Positions 8,302-19,928 of a stretch of 64,000 bases of DNA are shown in pieces. Position 1 is the first letter of the stretch; every line of letters begins with the position of its first letter. A model generated the notes under the pieces. The model ran no database searches. It was not told the origin of the DNA and was given only the letters and a program-made list of their open reading frames with translations. The DNA lies in NCBI RefSeq assembly GCF_023094165.1, contig NZ_JALMDK010000001.1, positions 558,001-622,000 of the forward strand. The letters are read 5' to 3'. The position numbers and the translations under genes were made by a program. Source of the DNA: Crossiella sp. S99.2. Lineage in GTDB: Bacteria > Actinomycetota > Actinomycetes > Mycobacteriales > Pseudonocardiaceae.

Positions 8302-9054
8302 GTGACTGACGCGAATCTTCCCGAGCCCAAGGGCGGCGCCCACAGCTCGGCGGACATGACCCAGGCCGACCACGAGGAGCACCTGGCCGCGGGCGGTGTC
8401 GTGGCCGGCAAGAACCGCAAGGGCATGTTCAACGTCAGCGGCTCGGGCGACACCTCCGGTTTCGGCGGTCTCGTCCTGCCCGCCTACGCGCCCGCGCCCA
8501 GCGAGCGGCCCTACGGCGGCTGGTTCGACGAGTTCGTCGACGAGCTGTCCATGGCCATGGCGGAGAAGGGCATCCCGGCCGACGCGGTGCAGCAGATCAC
8601 CGTCGACCGCGGCGAGATCACCTTCTACATCCGCCGCGAGCACCTGCTCGAACTGTGCAGGCTGCTCCGCGACGACCAGGCGCTGCGCTTCGAGCTGTGC
8701 AGCTCGGTATCCGGCGTGGACTACGGCGTGGACGTGCCGCAGCGGCTGCACTCGGTCTACCACCTGACCTCGATGACCTACCGCCGCCGGATCCGGCTGG
8801 AAGTGGCGATGGACATCGAGGACCCGCACCTGCCCAGCGTGGTCGAGGTCTACCCGACCGCGGACTGGCAGGAGCGCGAGGCCTGGGACATGTTCGGCAT
8901 CGTCTACGACGGCCACCCCGCGCTGACCCGGATCCTCATGCCGGACGACTGGGACGGCCACCCCCAGCGCAAGGACTACCCGCTCGGCGGGATCCCGGTC
9001 GAGTACAAGGGCGCGGAAATTCCTCCGCCGGACCAGAGGCGGTCTTACTCATGA
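8302..9054 (+). CDS. nuoC: NADH-quinone oxidoreductase subunit C
   Basis: A 250-residue 30-kDa-type subunit of the connecting module. The signature [10 protein letters not shown]...[24 protein letters not shown] (split here) is intact near the C-terminus. About 70 residues of hydrophilic N-terminal extension precede the core. GTG start; the 3' end overlaps nuoD by 4 bp (ATGA), indicating translational coupling. NuoC is separate here, unlike the E. coli NuoCD fusion. Confidence 0.96.
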   Translation: MTDANLPEPKGGAHSSADMTQADHEEHLAAGGVVAGKNRKGMFNVSGSGDTSGFGGLVLPAYAPAPSERPYGGWFDEFVDELSMAMAEKGIPADAVQQITVDRGEITFYIRREHLLELCRLLRDDQALRFELCSSVSGVDYGVDVPQRLHSVYHLTSMTYRRRIRLEVAMDIEDPHLPSVVEVYPTADWQEREAWDMFGIVYDGHPALTRILMPDDWDGHPQRKDYPLGGIPVEYKGAEIPPPDQRRSYS

Positions 9055-10448
9055 GCCACGAACGTCTCGCCGACGTCACCAACGGCACCGACACCAGCCC
9101 CGAGGGCAGCGACAGCGCCGAGACCAAGGCCGGTGCAAACGATCCGTACGCCGCGGACACCCGTCGCACCACCGAGGGCCCGGTCTACACCGTCAGCGGC
9201 GGTGACTGGGACGAGGTGCTCGAGGACGCCACCCACGACGAGCGCATCGTCATCAACCTGGGTCCGCAGCACCCCTCCACCCACGGCGTGCTCCGCCTGG
9301 TGCTGGAACTGGAGGGCGAGACCGTCACCCAGGCCCGCTCGGTGATCGGCTACCTGCACACCGGCATCGAGAAGAACGTCGAGTACCGCAACTGGACCCA
9401 GGGCGTCACCTTCGTGACCCGGATGGACTACCTGGCCCCGCTGCACAACGAGACCGCCTACTGCCTGGCCATCGAGAAGCTGCTCGGCGTCGAGGCGCCC
9501 CGGCGCGCGCAGACCATCCGCGTGCTGCTGATGGAACTCAACCGGATCAGCTCGCACCTGGTCGCGCTGGCCACCGGCGGCATGGAACTGGGCGCGCTGA
9601 CCGCGATGACCGCGGGCTTCCGCGAGCGCGAAGAAGTCCTGCACCTGCTGGAACACCTCACCGGCCTGCGGATGAACCACGCGTTCATCCGGCCAGGCGG
9701 GCTGTCCCAGGACCTGCCGGATGACTACCACGAGAAGATCACCGACTTCCTCAAGGTGATGGACTCCCGGCTGCCCCAGTACGACAAGCTGCTCACCGGC
9801 CAGCCCATCTGGCGCCGCCGCCTCGAAGGCGTCGGCTACCTGCCCCTCGATGGCTGCATGCAGCTGGGCATGACCGGACCGATCCTGCGTTCGGCCGGGC
9901 TGCCCTGGGACCTGCGCAAGGTCGAGCCCTACTGCGGCTACGAGGAATACGACTTCGAGGTCCCCACCGCCACCGAGGCCGACTGCTTCGCCCGCTACCT
10001 GCTGCGGGTCGAGGAGATCCACCAGTCGCTCAAGATCGTCAAGCAGTGCCTGACGAAGCTGGAGCCCGGCCCGGTGATGGTCGCGGACGGCAAGATCGCC
10101 TGGCCCGCGCAGCTGACCATCGGCTCCGACGGCATGGGCAACTCGCTCGAACACGTGCGCAAGATCATGGGCCAGTCGATGGAATCCCTCATCCACCACT
10201 TCAAGCTGGTGACCGAGGGCTTCGACGTGCCGGCCGGGCAGGTGTACGTGCCGGTGGAGTCCCCGCGCGGCGAACTGGGTTACCACCTGGTCTCCGACGG
10301 CGGCACCCGCCCGCTGCGCGTGCACGTGCGCGAACCCAGCTTCGTGAACCTGCAGTCGATGCCCGCGATGAGCGAGGGCAGCCTGGTCGCCGACGTGATC
10401 GCCGCGGTGGCCTCGATCGACCCGGTGATGGGTGGTGTGGACCGATGA
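9051..10448 (+). CDS. nuoD: NADH-quinone oxidoreductase subunit D
   Basis: A 465-residue 49-kDa subunit that forms the quinone-binding cavity with NuoB. Family landmarks are [13 protein letters not shown] near the N-terminus, YLHTGIEKN, and the C-terminal run to GGVDR. A 60-residue acidic, Thr-rich N-terminal extension precedes the conserved core. The ATG at 9051 overlaps the nuoC stop and its own stop overlaps nuoE. No paralogue accompanies the second small nuo cluster. Confidence 0.96.
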   Translation: MSHERLADVTNGTDTSPEGSDSAETKAGANDPYAADTRRTTEGPVYTVSGGDWDEVLEDATHDERIVINLGPQHPSTHGVLRLVLELEGETVTQARSVIGYLHTGIEKNVEYRNWTQGVTFVTRMDYLAPLHNETAYCLAIEKLLGVEAPRRAQTIRVLLMELNRISSHLVALATGGMELGALTAMTAGFREREEVLHLLEHLTGLRMNHAFIRPGGLSQDLPDDYHEKITDFLKVMDSRLPQYDKLLTGQPIWRRRLEGVGYLPLDGCMQLGMTGPILRSAGLPWDLRKVEPYCGYEEYDFEVPTATEADCFARYLLRVEEIHQSLKIVKQCLTKLEPGPVMVADGKIAWPAQLTIGSDGMGNSLEHVRKIMGQSMESLIHHFKLVTEGFDVPAGQVYVPVESPRGELGYHLVSDGGTRPLRVHVREPSFVNLQSMPAMSEGSLVADVIAAVASIDPVMGGVDR

Positions 10449-11188
10449 CGACAACCCCGGAACGAGTGTCCGAAGTGGACAGTGCTGATGCCTCGCTGTT
10501 CGCGGACATCGTTGACAAGGCCAAGCAGATCGTGGCGCGCTACCCGCAAAGCCGGTCCGCGCTGCTGCCCATGCTGCACCTGGTGCAGTCGGTGGAGGGC
10601 TTCGTCAGCCAGGCGGGCATCGCCTTCTGCGCCGAGCAGCTCGACCTGGCCAAGGCCGAGGTCAGCGCGGTCGCGACCTTCTACACCATGTACAAGCGCA
10701 AGCCCTGCGGCGAGCACCTGGTGAGTGTCTGCACCAACACCTTGTGCGCGGCCCTGGGCGGCGACGCGATCTACGGCAAGCTGCGCGAGCACCTCGGCGT
10801 CGGCCACGAGGAGACCGCGGGGGAACCCGGCACTCCCGGCTCGGTCACCATCGAGCACGCCGAATGCCTGGCCGCCTGCGACCTCGGCCCGGTGCTCCAG
10901 GTCAACTACGAGTTCTACGACAACCAGACGCCCGAAACGGCACTGGAACTCGTCAAGGCGTTGCAGCGCGGGGAGAAGCCCAACCCCACCCGCGGCGCCC
11001 CGCTGACCGACTTCAAGCAGGCCGAACTCCAGCTCGCCGGGTTCTTCGAGGGCCGCGAGCCCGACGTGGCAGGCCCCTCCGCCGCGGTGGAGACCCTGCG
11101 CGGAGCCAAGATCGCCCACGAGCGCGGCTGGACCGCTCCGGTCATGCCGGAGGACGTCCCGCTGCCTGCCGTCCCAGAGAAGAAGTGA
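10445..11188 (+). CDS. nuoE: NADH-quinone oxidoreductase subunit E
   Basis: A 247-residue 24-kDa subunit of the NADH-oxidising module with a thioredoxin-like fold and [2Fe-2S] cluster N1a. The four Cys ligands lie in VCTNTLC and ECLAAC. A C-terminal extension of about 70 residues after the cluster region is longer than in E. coli. The ATG overlaps the nuoD stop by 4 bp. Confidence 0.96.
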   Translation: MTTTPERVSEVDSADASLFADIVDKAKQIVARYPQSRSALLPMLHLVQSVEGFVSQAGIAFCAEQLDLAKAEVSAVATFYTMYKRKPCGEHLVSVCTNTLCAALGGDAIYGKLREHLGVGHEETAGEPGTPGSVTIEHAECLAACDLGPVLQVNYEFYDNQTPETALELVKALQRGEKPNPTRGAPLTDFKQAELQLAGFFEGREPDVAGPSAAVETLRGAKIAHERGWTAPVMPEDVPLPAVPEKK

Positions 11189-11195
11189 GGGTGGC

Positions 11196-12491
11196 ATGCC
11201 CGAGCCGTTGACGCCGGTGCTCACCAAGCGCTGGCTCTCGCCGACATCCTGGACGCTGCGCACCTACGAGCAGCTGGAGGGCTACACCGCCCTCCGCAAG
11301 TCGCTCACCGCGCACCCGGACCAGCTCATCCAGCTGTGCAAGGACTCCGGTCTCCGCGGTCGCGGTGGCGCCGGCTTCCCCACCGGCCTCAAGTGGGGCT
11401 TCATCCCGCAGGGCGATGGCAAGCCGCATTACCTGGTGATCAACGCCGATGAGGGCGAACCGGGCACCTGCAAGGACATCCCGCTGATGATGGCCGATCC
11501 GCACTCGCTGATCGAGGGCTGCATCATCACCTCCTACGCGATCCGGGCCAACTTCTGCGCGATCTACGTGCGCGGCGAGGTCCTGCACTGCATCCGCAGG
11601 CTCAACGCCGCGGTGCAGGAGGCCTACGCCGCCGGGTACCTCGGCAAGAACATCCTGGGCAGCGGGTTCGACCTCGACATCGTGGTGCACGCCGGAGCCG
11701 GCGCGTACATCTGCGGTGAGGAGACCGCCCTGCTGGACTCGCTGGAGGGCAAGCGCGGCCAGCCCCGGCTCAAGCCGCCCTTCCCGGCCACCGCGGGTCT
11801 GTACGCCTCGCCCACCGTGGTGAACAACGTCGAGACCATCGCTTCGGTTCCCTACATCGTCAACGGCGGCTCCGGCTGGTTCCGCGAGATGGGCCGCGAG
11901 CGTTCCCCCGGGCCGACCATTTACTCGCTGTCCGGGCACGTCACCAACCCCGGCCAGTACGAGGCGCCGATGGGCACCACGCTGCGCGAGCTGCTGGAGC
12001 TGGCCGGTGGCATGAAGGACGGCATCCCGCTGAAGTTCTGGACGCCGGGTGGTTCCTCCACCCCGCTGTTCACCACCGAGCACCTCGATGTGCCGCTGGA
12101 CTTCGAGGGCGCGGCCGAGGCCGGTTCCATGCTGGGCACCAAGGCACTGCAGATCTTCAACGAGACCGTGTCCGTGCCCTGGGCCGTGATGAAGTGGACC
12201 GAGTTCTACAAGCACGAGTCCTGCGGCAAGTGCACCCCCTGCCGGGAGGGCACCTACTGGCTGGTGCAGATCCTGCAGCGGATGGTCCGCGGCGAGGGCA
12301 CCCCCGCCGACGTGGAGACCCTGCTGGACATCTGCGACAACATCCTCGGCCGGTCCTTCTGTGCCCTGGGCGACGGCGCGACCAGCCCGATCACCAGCGC
12401 CATCAAGTACTTCCGGCACGAGTTCCTCGAACTGTGTGCGAGCAACGCCGGCAACGCGCAGGCCGCACTGGCCGGAGCAGGAGCGCACTGA
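11196..12491 (+). CDS. nuoF: NADH-quinone oxidoreductase subunit F (NADH/FMN site)
   Basis: A 431-residue subunit that binds NADH and FMN and holds [4Fe-4S] cluster N3. The Gly-rich loop [14 protein letters not shown] is at about 50-63. The cluster ligands are in [12 protein letters not shown] and in SFCALGD further on. Length is standard. It lies 7 bp after nuoE and 1 bp before nuoG. Confidence 0.97.
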   Translation: MPEPLTPVLTKRWLSPTSWTLRTYEQLEGYTALRKSLTAHPDQLIQLCKDSGLRGRGGAGFPTGLKWGFIPQGDGKPHYLVINADEGEPGTCKDIPLMMADPHSLIEGCIITSYAIRANFCAIYVRGEVLHCIRRLNAAVQEAYAAGYLGKNILGSGFDLDIVVHAGAGAYICGEETALLDSLEGKRGQPRLKPPFPATAGLYASPTVVNNVETIASVPYIVNGGSGWFREMGRERSPGPTIYSLSGHVTNPGQYEAPMGTTLRELLELAGGMKDGIPLKFWTPGGSSTPLFTTEHLDVPLDFEGAAEAGSMLGTKALQIFNETVSVPWAVMKWTEFYKHESCGKCTPCREGTYWLVQILQRMVRGEGTPADVETLLDICDNILGRSFCALGDGATSPITSAIKYFRHEFLELCASNAGNAQAALAGAGAH

Positions 12492-12492
12492 C

Positions 12493-14934
12493 ATGACCGT
12501 CGCACCCGAGAAGAACTCCGAGACCGCCCCGGTGCCCGCCGGGCACGTCAAGCTGACCATCGACGAGCGCGAGGTCATCGCGCCCAAGGGCGAGCTGGTC
12601 ATCCGCGCCGCCGAACGGCTGGGCATCGTGGTGCCGCGCTTCTGCGACCACCCGCTGCTGGAGCCGGCCGGAGCCTGCCGCCAGTGCCTGGTGGACGTGG
12701 AGATGGGCGGCAGGCCGATGCCGAAGCCGCAGGCCTCCTGCACGCTCACGGTGGCCGACGGCATGGTGGTCCGCACCCAGCACACCTCGCCGGTGGCGGA
12801 CAAGGCCCAGCAGGGCGTGATGGAGCTGCTGCTCATCAACCACCCGCTGGACTGCCCGATCTGCGACAAGGGCGGCGAGTGCCCACTGCAGAACCAGGCG
12901 CTCAAGCACGGTCGCACCGAGTCCCGCTTCGTCGAGACCAAGCGCACCTTCCCCAAGCCGATCCCGATCTCCACCCAGGTGCTGCTGGACCGCGAGCGCT
13001 GCGTGCTCTGCCAGCGCTGCACCCGCTTCTCCGACCAGATCGCCGGCGACCCGTTCATCGAACTGCTCGAACGCGGCGCGCAGCAGCAGATCGGCATCGC
13101 CGAGGGCAAGCCGTTCCAGAGCTACTTCTCCGGCAACACCATCCAGATCTGCCCGGTCGGCGCGCTCACCAGCGCGGCCTACCGGTTCCGCTCCCGGCCG
13201 TTCGACCTGGTCTCCACCCCCGGTGTGTGCGAGCACTGCGCCGGTGGCTGCGCGACCCGCGTCGACACCCGGCGCGGCAAGGTCATGCGGCGGCTGGCCG
13301 GGGACGACCCCGAGGTCAACGAGGAATGGCTGTGCGACAAGGGTCGCTTCGCCTTCGTCTACCCGACCCTGCCCGACCGGATCCGCCGCCCGCTCGTCCG
13401 CGATGAGAGCGGCGAGCTGGTCGAGTCCTCCTGGACCGAGGCGCTGCGGGTGGCGGCCGACGGCCTGGCCAAGGCCAGGGACGGCAAGGGCGTCGGCGTG
13501 CTGCCCGGCGGCAGGCTGACCGTCGAGGACGCCTACGCCTACAGCAAGTTCGCTCGGGTCGCCGCGCGCACCAACGACATCGACTTCCGGTCCCGGCCGC
13601 ACTCGGATGAGGAACTGGCGCTGCTGTCCTCCTCGATCGTGGGCGTCACCCCGGACACCGGGGTCACCTACGGCGCGGTCGAGGCCGCGCCCGCGGTGCT
13701 CTGCGTGGGCCTGGAGCCCGAGGAGGAAGCCGGGATCCTGTTCCTGCGCCTGCGCAAGGCGGCGCGCACGGGCCGGACCAAGGTCTTCCACCTCGGCCAG
13801 TACACGACCCCCGCGGTGCGCAAGACCTTCGGCACGCTGATCCCCGCGGTGCCCGGCGGCGAACCCGCCACGCTGCGCGCGCTGCCCGCCGACGCGGACA
13901 CCGCACTGCGCGGTGGCGGCGCCGTGGTGCTGCTCGGCGCTCGCGCGGTCGAGGTGCCCGGCCTGATCTCGGCCGCGGTCGAGCTGGCCACCGCCACCGG
14001 CGCCACCCTGGCCTGGATCCCGCGGCGCGCCGGTGAGCGCGGCGCGGTCGAGGCCGGCGCGCTGCCCACGCTGCTGCCCGGCGGCCGCCCGGTCACCGAC
14101 TCCGACGCCCGCGCCGAGATCGAACTGGCCTGGGGAGTGGAGGCGGGTGCGCTGCCCGCGACCGCGGGCCGGGACGCGGCGGGCATCCTCGCCGCGGCCG
14201 TCGACGGCGAGCTGGACGCGCTGCTCGTCGGTGGCGTCGACCCGGGTGACTTCGGTGACCCGGCCGCCGCGCTGGCCGGCGTCAAGGCCGCTGGTTTTGT
14301 TGTCTCCCTTGAGCTTCGGCACTCCGCGGTGACCGAGCACGCCGATGTGGTGCTGCCGGTGGCCGCCTCGGTCGAGCGCGCGGGCAGCTACCTCAACTGG
14401 GAGGGCCGCCGCCGCGAGTTCAAGGCGGCGCTGGACGTGGCGGGCGTGGTCCCGGACTGCCGGGTGCTGGACACCCTGGCGATCGAGATGGACTCCGACC
14501 TGTTCACCCAGACCCCGGCCGCCGCGGCCGCGGACCTGGCCCGGCTGGGCACGCACCGCGGCGCCCGCCCGGTGTTCACCCCGGCCGCCGACCCCGGCGC
14601 CCCGCTGCTGACCAACGGGCACCTGGTGCTGGCCAGCTGGACCCAGATGCTGGGCAACTCCTCGCTGCAGGACGGCGAACCCGCGCTGGCGGGCACCGCC
14701 CGTCCGGTGGTGGCCCGGCTGGCCCCGGCCACCGCCGACAAGCTCGGCCTGACCGAGGGCGCCCCTGTCAGCGTGGCCACCGAAGCCGGTTCGATCACGC
14801 TGCCACTGGAACTGGCCGACCTGCCCGAGCAGGTCGTGTGGCTGCCCGGCAACTCGGGCACCTCCACCGTGCGCCGCACCCTGGGCGCCGGGCACGGCGC
14901 TCTCGTCACCGTCACCGACGGAGGAAACGCATGA
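12493..14934 (+). CDS. nuoG: NADH-quinone oxidoreductase subunit G
   Basis: An 813-residue 75-kDa subunit. The N-terminal ferredoxin domain binds [2Fe-2S] N1b (Cys in RFCDHP and ACRQCLV). Clusters N5 and N4 follow ([31 protein letters not shown]). A CEHCAGGC motif plus a later WLCDKG shows that the off-pathway cluster N7, present only in some bacteria such as E. coli and Thermus, is retained. The C-terminal half is the molybdopterin-oxidoreductase-like fold without an evident cofactor. Its stop overlaps the nuoH start by 4 bp. Confidence 0.96.
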   Translation: MTVAPEKNSETAPVPAGHVKLTIDEREVIAPKGELVIRAAERLGIVVPRFCDHPLLEPAGACRQCLVDVEMGGRPMPKPQASCTLTVADGMVVRTQHTSPVADKAQQGVMELLLINHPLDCPICDKGGECPLQNQALKHGRTESRFVETKRTFPKPIPISTQVLLDRERCVLCQRCTRFSDQIAGDPFIELLERGAQQQIGIAEGKPFQSYFSGNTIQICPVGALTSAAYRFRSRPFDLVSTPGVCEHCAGGCATRVDTRRGKVMRRLAGDDPEVNEEWLCDKGRFAFVYPTLPDRIRRPLVRDESGELVESSWTEALRVAADGLAKARDGKGVGVLPGGRLTVEDAYAYSKFARVAARTNDIDFRSRPHSDEELALLSSSIVGVTPDTGVTYGAVEAAPAVLCVGLEPEEEAGILFLRLRKAARTGRTKVFHLGQYTTPAVRKTFGTLIPAVPGGEPATLRALPADADTALRGGGAVVLLGARAVEVPGLISAAVELATATGATLAWIPRRAGERGAVEAGALPTLLPGGRPVTDSDARAEIELAWGVEAGALPATAGRDAAGILAAAVDGELDALLVGGVDPGDFGDPAAALAGVKAAGFVVSLELRHSAVTEHADVVLPVAASVERAGSYLNWEGRRREFKAALDVAGVVPDCRVLDTLAIEMDSDLFTQTPAAAAADLARLGTHRGARPVFTPAADPGAPLLTNGHLVLASWTQMLGNSSLQDGEPALAGTARPVVARLAPATADKLGLTEGAPVSVATEAGSITLPLELADLPEQVVWLPGNSGTSTVRRTLGAGHGALVTVTDGGNA

Positions 14935-16253
14935 ACCCGGGCGAAGTCGGACGGCTGCTCGCCGACGATCCGTGGTGGCTGAGCCTGATCAAGGTGCTCG
15001 CCGTCTTCATCTTCCTGGTGGTCCTGGTGATCGGCCTGGTCTGGGGCGAGCGCCGGGTGGTCGGGTTCATGCAGCAGCGGCCCGGCCCCAACCGGGCAGG
15101 CCCCTTCGGCATGCTGCAGTCACTGGCCGACGCGCTGAAGATGGCCTTCAAGGAGGACATCCGGCCGGTCATGGCGGACAAGTGGGTCTACTTCCTGGCC
15201 CCGGTCCTCTCCGCGGTGCCTGCCTTCCTGGCCTTCTCGGTGATCCCGTTCGGGCCGAAGGTCGAGATGTTCGGCTACGAGACCGCGCTGCAGATCGCGG
15301 ACGTGCCGGTGGGCATCCTGGTGGTGCTGGCCTGCGCCTCGGTCGGCGTCTACGGCATCGTGCTCTCCGGCTGGGCCTCCGGCTCGCCGTACCCGCTGCT
15401 CGGCTCGCTGCGCTCGGCCGCGCAGGTGATCTCCTACGAGATCGCGATGGGCCTCTCGATCGTCTCGGTGATCCTGTTCGCCGGGTCGCTGTCCACCGCC
15501 GACATCGTGGCCGCGCAGTCCCACGGCGTCTGGTTCGTGATCACCCTGCTGCCCAGCTTCGTGATCTACGTGATCTCCATGGTCGGTGAGACCAACCGGG
15601 CCCCGTTCGACCTGCCCGAGGCCGAGTCGGAGCTGGTCGGTGGCTTCCACACCGAGTACTCGACCTCGCTGAAGTTCGCCATGTTCTTCCTCGCCGAGTA
15701 CATCAACATGGCCACCGTCTCGGCGCTGGCCACCACGTTGTTCCTCGGTGGCTGGCAGGCGCCGTTCGGGCTGCACCTCATCGGCGACGGGTTCCTCAAC
15801 ACCGGCTGGTGGCCGGTGCTGTGGTTCCTCGGCAAGATGCTGGCGTTCCTGTTCTTCTTCGTGTGGCTGCGCGCCACCCTGCCCCGGCTGCGCTACGACC
15901 AGTTCATGCAGCTGGGCTGGAAGGTGCTGGTCCCCAGCGCGCTGGTCTGGTTCGTCGCGGTGACCGTGGTGAAGTACATCAACACCACCCCGGACATCTC
16001 GACCTCCCAGTACCTGATCTTCGGTGGGGCCGGCCTCGCCGTGCTGATCCTGCTGGTCTTCCTGATCCCGGAGCGCGAGGTGCCGGAGGAACGGATCCAG
16101 GTGGCCGGCAGCGGCTACCCGATCCCGCCGCTGGACCTCGCGGTGCCCAAGCCCCCCAAGCGCCGGACCCCCGTGGCCGCCGCGCAGCAGAGTTCCACGC
16201 CGGCCGCGATCGGCACCGAAGGCGGAAAGGAGGCTGGCGATGGGACTGTTTGA
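14931..16253 (+). CDS. nuoH: NADH-quinone oxidoreductase subunit H
   Basis: A 440-residue membrane subunit with about eight or nine helices, next to the quinone cavity. Family signatures are present ([33 protein letters not shown], 20 residues at the end of the acidic loop). GGAGGA precedes the ATG. A hydrophilic C-terminal tail of about 60 residues is longer than in E. coli. It overlaps nuoI by 14 bp. Confidence 0.96.
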   Translation: MNPGEVGRLLADDPWWLSLIKVLAVFIFLVVLVIGLVWGERRVVGFMQQRPGPNRAGPFGMLQSLADALKMAFKEDIRPVMADKWVYFLAPVLSAVPAFLAFSVIPFGPKVEMFGYETALQIADVPVGILVVLACASVGVYGIVLSGWASGSPYPLLGSLRSAAQVISYEIAMGLSIVSVILFAGSLSTADIVAAQSHGVWFVITLLPSFVIYVISMVGETNRAPFDLPEAESELVGGFHTEYSTSLKFAMFFLAEYINMATVSALATTLFLGGWQAPFGLHLIGDGFLNTGWWPVLWFLGKMLAFLFFFVWLRATLPRLRYDQFMQLGWKVLVPSALVWFVAVTVVKYINTTPDISTSQYLIFGGAGLAVLILLVFLIPEREVPEERIQVAGSGYPIPPLDLAVPKPPKRRTPVAAAQQSSTPAAIGTEGGKEAGDGTV

Positions 16254-16779
16254 TCCCATCAAGGGCTTCGGCGTCACCTTCTCGACGATGTTCCGGAAGG
16301 TCGTCACCGAGGAATATCCCGAGGTCATGAAGGTCACCGCGCCGCGGTACCACGGTCGCCACCAGCTCAACCGGCACCCGGACGGCCTGGAGAAGTGCGT
16401 CGGCTGCGAGCTGTGCGCCTGGGCCTGTCCGGCGGACGCGATCTTCGTCGAGGGCGGTGACAACACCGAGGAGGCCCGCTTCTCGCCGGGCGAGCGCTTC
16501 GGGGCGATCTACCAGATCAACTACCTGCGCTGCATCGGTTGCGGTCTCTGCATCGAAGCCTGCCCGACCCGTTCGCTGACCATGACGAACGAGTTCGAGC
16601 TGGCCGACGACAACCGGCAGAACCTGATCTACACCAAGGAACAGCTGATGGCGCCGCTGCTGGAAGGCATGGAGCAGCCGCCGCACCCGATGCGCCTCGG
16701 TGAGAACGAGCAGGACTACTACGTCAACGGGCCGCAATTGGCCCGCGGCGAGAAGCCTGCCGAGGGGGCCGTGCGTTGA
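16240..16779 (+). CDS. nuoI: NADH-quinone oxidoreductase subunit I (2x[4Fe-4S])
   Basis: A 179-residue ferredoxin-like subunit holding clusters N6a and N6b. Two complete Cx2Cx2Cx3CP motifs are present ([12 protein letters not shown] and [12 protein letters not shown]). AAAGGAGG lies just upstream of the ATG. It passes electrons from NuoG to NuoB. A shorter paralogue is at 35328-35783. Confidence 0.97.
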   Translation: MGLFDPIKGFGVTFSTMFRKVVTEEYPEVMKVTAPRYHGRHQLNRHPDGLEKCVGCELCAWACPADAIFVEGGDNTEEARFSPGERFGAIYQINYLRCIGCGLCIEACPTRSLTMTNEFELADDNRQNLIYTKEQLMAPLLEGMEQPPHPMRLGENEQDYYVNGPQLARGEKPAEGAVR

Positions 16780-17660
16780 GTTCCGTCATCGCCATCCTCG
16801 CCCAGGCCCCGCCGGCGGCGCCGGACACCATGTTCCTCGGTGAGCAGATCCTGTTCTGGGTGCTCGGGCCGGTCGCGCTGGCCGGCGCGCTGGGCATGCT
16901 CTTCGCCCGCAACGCCGTGCACTCGGCGCTGTTCCTGGTGCTGACCATGCTCAGCCTGGGCGTGCTCTACATCGCGCAGCAGGCGCCGTTCCTGGGCGTG
17001 GTGCAGATCATCGTCTACACCGGCGCGATCATGATGCTGTTCCTGTTCGTGCTGATGCTGGTCGGCAGGGACAGTTCGGACTCGGTGGTGGAGGTGCTGC
17101 GCGGGCAACGGCTCGCGGCCACCTTCCTCGGCCTCGGCTTCGCCGCGCTGATCGTCTCCGCGCTGGCCCGCGCACTGACCTCGGTGCCCTCGGTCGGCCT
17201 GAGCAAGGTCAACGGCGAGGGCGGCCCCGGCAACGTGGTCGGCATCGGACAGAAGCTGTTCACCGACTACGTCTTCGCCTTCGAGCTGACCTCGGCGCTG
17301 CTGATCACCGCCGCGCTCGGCGCGATGCTGCTGGCCTTCGTGGACAAGGAACACTCCACCAAGCGCAGCCAGCGCGAGCTGGTCGGCGCCCGCCTGCGCG
17401 GCGAGCACGACCGGCCCTCGCCGCTGCCCGGTCCCGGTGTGTTCGCCACCGCCAACTCGGTGGCCACCCCGGCGCTGCTGCCGGACGGCTCGGTCGCGCC
17501 GGAATCGCTGTCCAAGATCATCGAGGCCACCTCGCGTGAGCGCCTCGCCGACGACATCACCGAGGTCGCGGGCACCGGCGCCCAGCCGGACGCGCACGCG
17601 CTCACCGGGCCGTCCGATAAGGACACCGACAAGCCCGGTACCGAGGAGGGGAAGGCATGA
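16776..17660 (+). CDS. nuoJ: NADH-quinone oxidoreductase subunit J
   Basis: A 294-residue membrane subunit with five predicted helices in the first 190 residues, including the conserved [18 protein letters not shown] segment. A hydrophilic C-terminal extension of about 100 residues goes beyond the E. coli length. It starts at a rare TTG (16776) that overlaps the nuoI stop as TTGA. Its own stop overlaps nuoK by 4 bp. Confidence 0.94.
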   Translation: MSSVIAILAQAPPAAPDTMFLGEQILFWVLGPVALAGALGMLFARNAVHSALFLVLTMLSLGVLYIAQQAPFLGVVQIIVYTGAIMMLFLFVLMLVGRDSSDSVVEVLRGQRLAATFLGLGFAALIVSALARALTSVPSVGLSKVNGEGGPGNVVGIGQKLFTDYVFAFELTSALLITAALGAMLLAFVDKEHSTKRSQRELVGARLRGEHDRPSPLPGPGVFATANSVATPALLPDGSVAPESLSKIIEATSRERLADDITEVAGTGAQPDAHALTGPSDKDTDKPGTEEGKA

Positions 17661-17956
17661 CCCCCACCTACTACCTGTTGCTGTCCGCGCTGCTGTTCTC
17701 CATCGGCGCGGTGGGCGTGCTGGTCCGGCGGAACGCCATCGTCGTGTTCATGTGCATCGAGCTGATGCTCAACGCGGTGAACCTGACCCTGGTGACCTTC
17801 TCCCGGATCAACGGCGCGCTGGACGGCCAGGTGATGGCCTTCTTCGTGATGGTCGTCGCGGCGGCCGAGGTGGTCGTCGGACTCGCGATCATCATGTCGA
17901 TCTTCCGCACCCGCCGCTCGGCCTCGGTCGACGACGCCAACCTGCTCAAGTACTGA
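17657..17956 (+). CDS. nuoK: NADH-quinone oxidoreductase subunit K
   Basis: A 99-residue subunit with three helices, of exactly typical length. The conserved membrane glutamates of the proton channel are visible in [12 protein letters not shown] and [11 protein letters not shown]. The ATG overlaps nuoJ by 4 bp. Confidence 0.96.
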   Translation: MTPTYYLLLSALLFSIGAVGVLVRRNAIVVFMCIELMLNAVNLTLVTFSRINGALDGQVMAFFVMVVAAAEVVVGLAIIMSIFRTRRSASVDDANLLKY

Positions 17957-17981
17957 GGTGCAGACGGTGAAGGGAAATGTA

Positions 17982-19928
17982 ATGGCCGCCGCCGAGGTGG
18001 TGGAGGCTACCGGCGCGGCCCAGTACGCCTGGCTGCTGATCCTGCTCCCGCTGATCGGCGCCACCGTGCTGCTGGTCGGCGGGAAGCGCGTCAACGGGTG
18101 GGGTCACCTGCTCGGCTCAGCGATGGCGATCCTGTCCTTCGTCTACGGCGCGGTGCTGTTCGTGCAGACCATCGGCAAGGACGCCGGCTCGCGAGTCGCC
18201 GACCTGCCGGTGTTCGAGTGGTTCAACGTGGCCGCGCTCAAGGTCGAGTTCGGCCTGCGCATCGACCCGTTGTCGATGACCTTCGTGCTGCTGATCACCG
18301 GTGTGGGCTCGCTGATCCACATCTACTCGATCGGCTACATGAGCCATGACGCGGACCGGCGGAAGTTCTTCGCCTACCTGAACCTCTTCGTCGCGGCGAT
18401 GCTGGTCCTGGTGCTGGGCAACAGCTTCGTGACGCTGTACCTGGGCTGGGAGGGCGTCGGTCTGGCCTCCTACCTGCTGATCGCCTTCTGGCAGCACAAG
18501 CCGGCCGCGGCCACCGCGGCGAAGAAGGCCTTCCTGATGAACCGGGTCGGCGACGTCGGCCTGGCGCTGGCCATCTTCCTGATGTTCCGGGACCTGGGCA
18601 CCACCCAGTACACCGAGGTCTTCGCCCGCGCGGGCGAGCTGTCCCCCGGTGTGGTCACCGCGATCGCGGTGCTGCTCCTGCTGGGCGCCTGCGGCAAGTC
18701 CGGTCAGTTCCCGCTGCAGGCCTGGTTGCCGGACGCGATGGAGGGCCCGACCCCGGTCTCCGCGCTCATCCACGCCGCGACCATGGTCACCGCCGGTGTC
18801 TACCTGGTGGCCCGGTCCAACCCGATCTACAACCTGACCGAGGACGGCCGCCTGGTCGTGGTCATCATCGGCGCCATCACGCTGGTGATCGGGTGCATCA
18901 TCGGTTGCGCCTACGACGACTTCAAGAAGGTGCTGGCCTACTCCACGGTCAGCCAGATCGGCTACATGATCCTGGCCGTCGGCCTCGGCCCGGCCGGGTA
19001 CGCGATCGGCATCATGCACCTGCTCACCCACGGCTTCTTCAAGGCCGGGCTCTTCCTCGGGGCCGGTTCGGTGATGCACGGGATGAACGACGAGGGCAAT
19101 ATCCGCCGGATGGGCGGGCTGGCCAGGCACATGCCGGTCACCTTCGTCACCTGGGGCCTTGGCTACCTGGCCCTGATCGGCTTCCCGCTGCTGTCCGGCT
19201 TCTACTCCAAGGACGCCATCATCGAGGCGGCGCTGGGCCAGGGCGGCTGGCGCGGCTGGGTCTTCGGCGGCGCGGCCCTGCTGGGCGCCGGGCTGACCGC
19301 GTTCTACATGACCCGGTTGATGCTGCTGGTCTTCTTCGGTGAGAAGCGCTGGCAGAAGCTCAAGTCGGGCGATGGCCGCGACTACCACCCGCACGAGTCC
19401 CCGGCCAGCATGACGGTGCCGATGATCGTGCTGGCGGTCGGTTCGGTCGGCGCCGGCTTCTTCTTCAGCCAGGGCCACCGGCTCGCGGAATGGCTGGAGC
19501 CCTCGCTGGGCAAGCTGGTCGAGTCCGAGCACGGGGTGCTGCCGCACTCGCTGGTGCCGATCCTCACCGTGGCACTGGCCGCGCTCGGCGCGCTCACCGC
19601 CTGGCTGATCTTCGGTCGCAAGCCGGTCCCGGTGGAACGTCCGGAGAAGGTCTCCTTCCCGGTGCGGGCCGCGCGTAAGGACCTCTACGCCAACGCGATC
19701 AACGAGGGGCTCATCGCGAACCCGGGCTTCCTGCTCACCAGGTTCCTGCTCTTCTTCGACAACAAGGGCGTCGACGGGGTGGTCAACGGCACGGCCGTGC
19801 TGCTCCGGGGCGTTTCCAGCCGGGTCCGCCGGCTCCAGACCGGTTTCGTGCGCTCCTACGCGCTGAGCATGCTGGGCGGTTCGGTTCTGCTGATCGCCGC
19901 CCTGCTGATGGTGAGGTTGGCGGGATGA
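17982..19928 (+). CDS. nuoL: NADH-quinone oxidoreductase subunit L (antiporter-like)
   Basis: A proton-pumping antiporter-like subunit of 648 residues with many helices and the long C-terminal lateral helix region. Family motifs include [35 protein letters not shown] and the HGFFKAGLF lysine/histidine helix. I prefer the ATG at 17982 because GAAGGGA lies about 7 nt before it. An in-frame GTG at 17958, 1 bp after nuoK, would add eight residues and is the alternative. Its stop overlaps nuoM. Confidence 0.93.
   Translation: MAAAEVVEATGAAQYAWLLILLPLIGATVLLVGGKRVNGWGHLLGSAMAILSFVYGAVLFVQTIGKDAGSRVADLPVFEWFNVAALKVEFGLRIDPLSMTFVLLITGVGSLIHIYSIGYMSHDADRRKFFAYLNLFVAAMLVLVLGNSFVTLYLGWEGVGLASYLLIAFWQHKPAAATAAKKAFLMNRVGDVGLALAIFLMFRDLGTTQYTEVFARAGELSPGVVTAIAVLLLLGACGKSGQFPLQAWLPDAMEGPTPVSALIHAATMVTAGVYLVARSNPIYNLTEDGRLVVVIIGAITLVIGCIIGCAYDDFKKVLAYSTVSQIGYMILAVGLGPAGYAIGIMHLLTHGFFKAGLFLGAGSVMHGMNDEGNIRRMGGLARHMPVTFVTWGLGYLALIGFPLLSGFYSKDAIIEAALGQGGWRGWVFGGAALLGAGLTAFYMTRLMLLVFFGEKRWQKLKSGDGRDYHPHESPASMTVPMIVLAVGSVGAGFFFSQGHRLAEWLEPSLGKLVESEHGVLPHSLVPILTVALAALGALTAWLIFGRKPVPVERPEKVSFPVRAARKDLYANAINEGLIANPGFLLTRFLLFFDNKGVDGVVNGTAVLLRGVSSRVRRLQTGFVRSYALSMLGGSVLLIAALLMVRLAG

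Noticed and set aside
12403-14895. An 830-residue minus-strand frame opposite nuoG
   Set aside because: Low-complexity Arg/Gly/Gln/Val composition and no domain, while nuoG on the other strand has all its cluster motifs.
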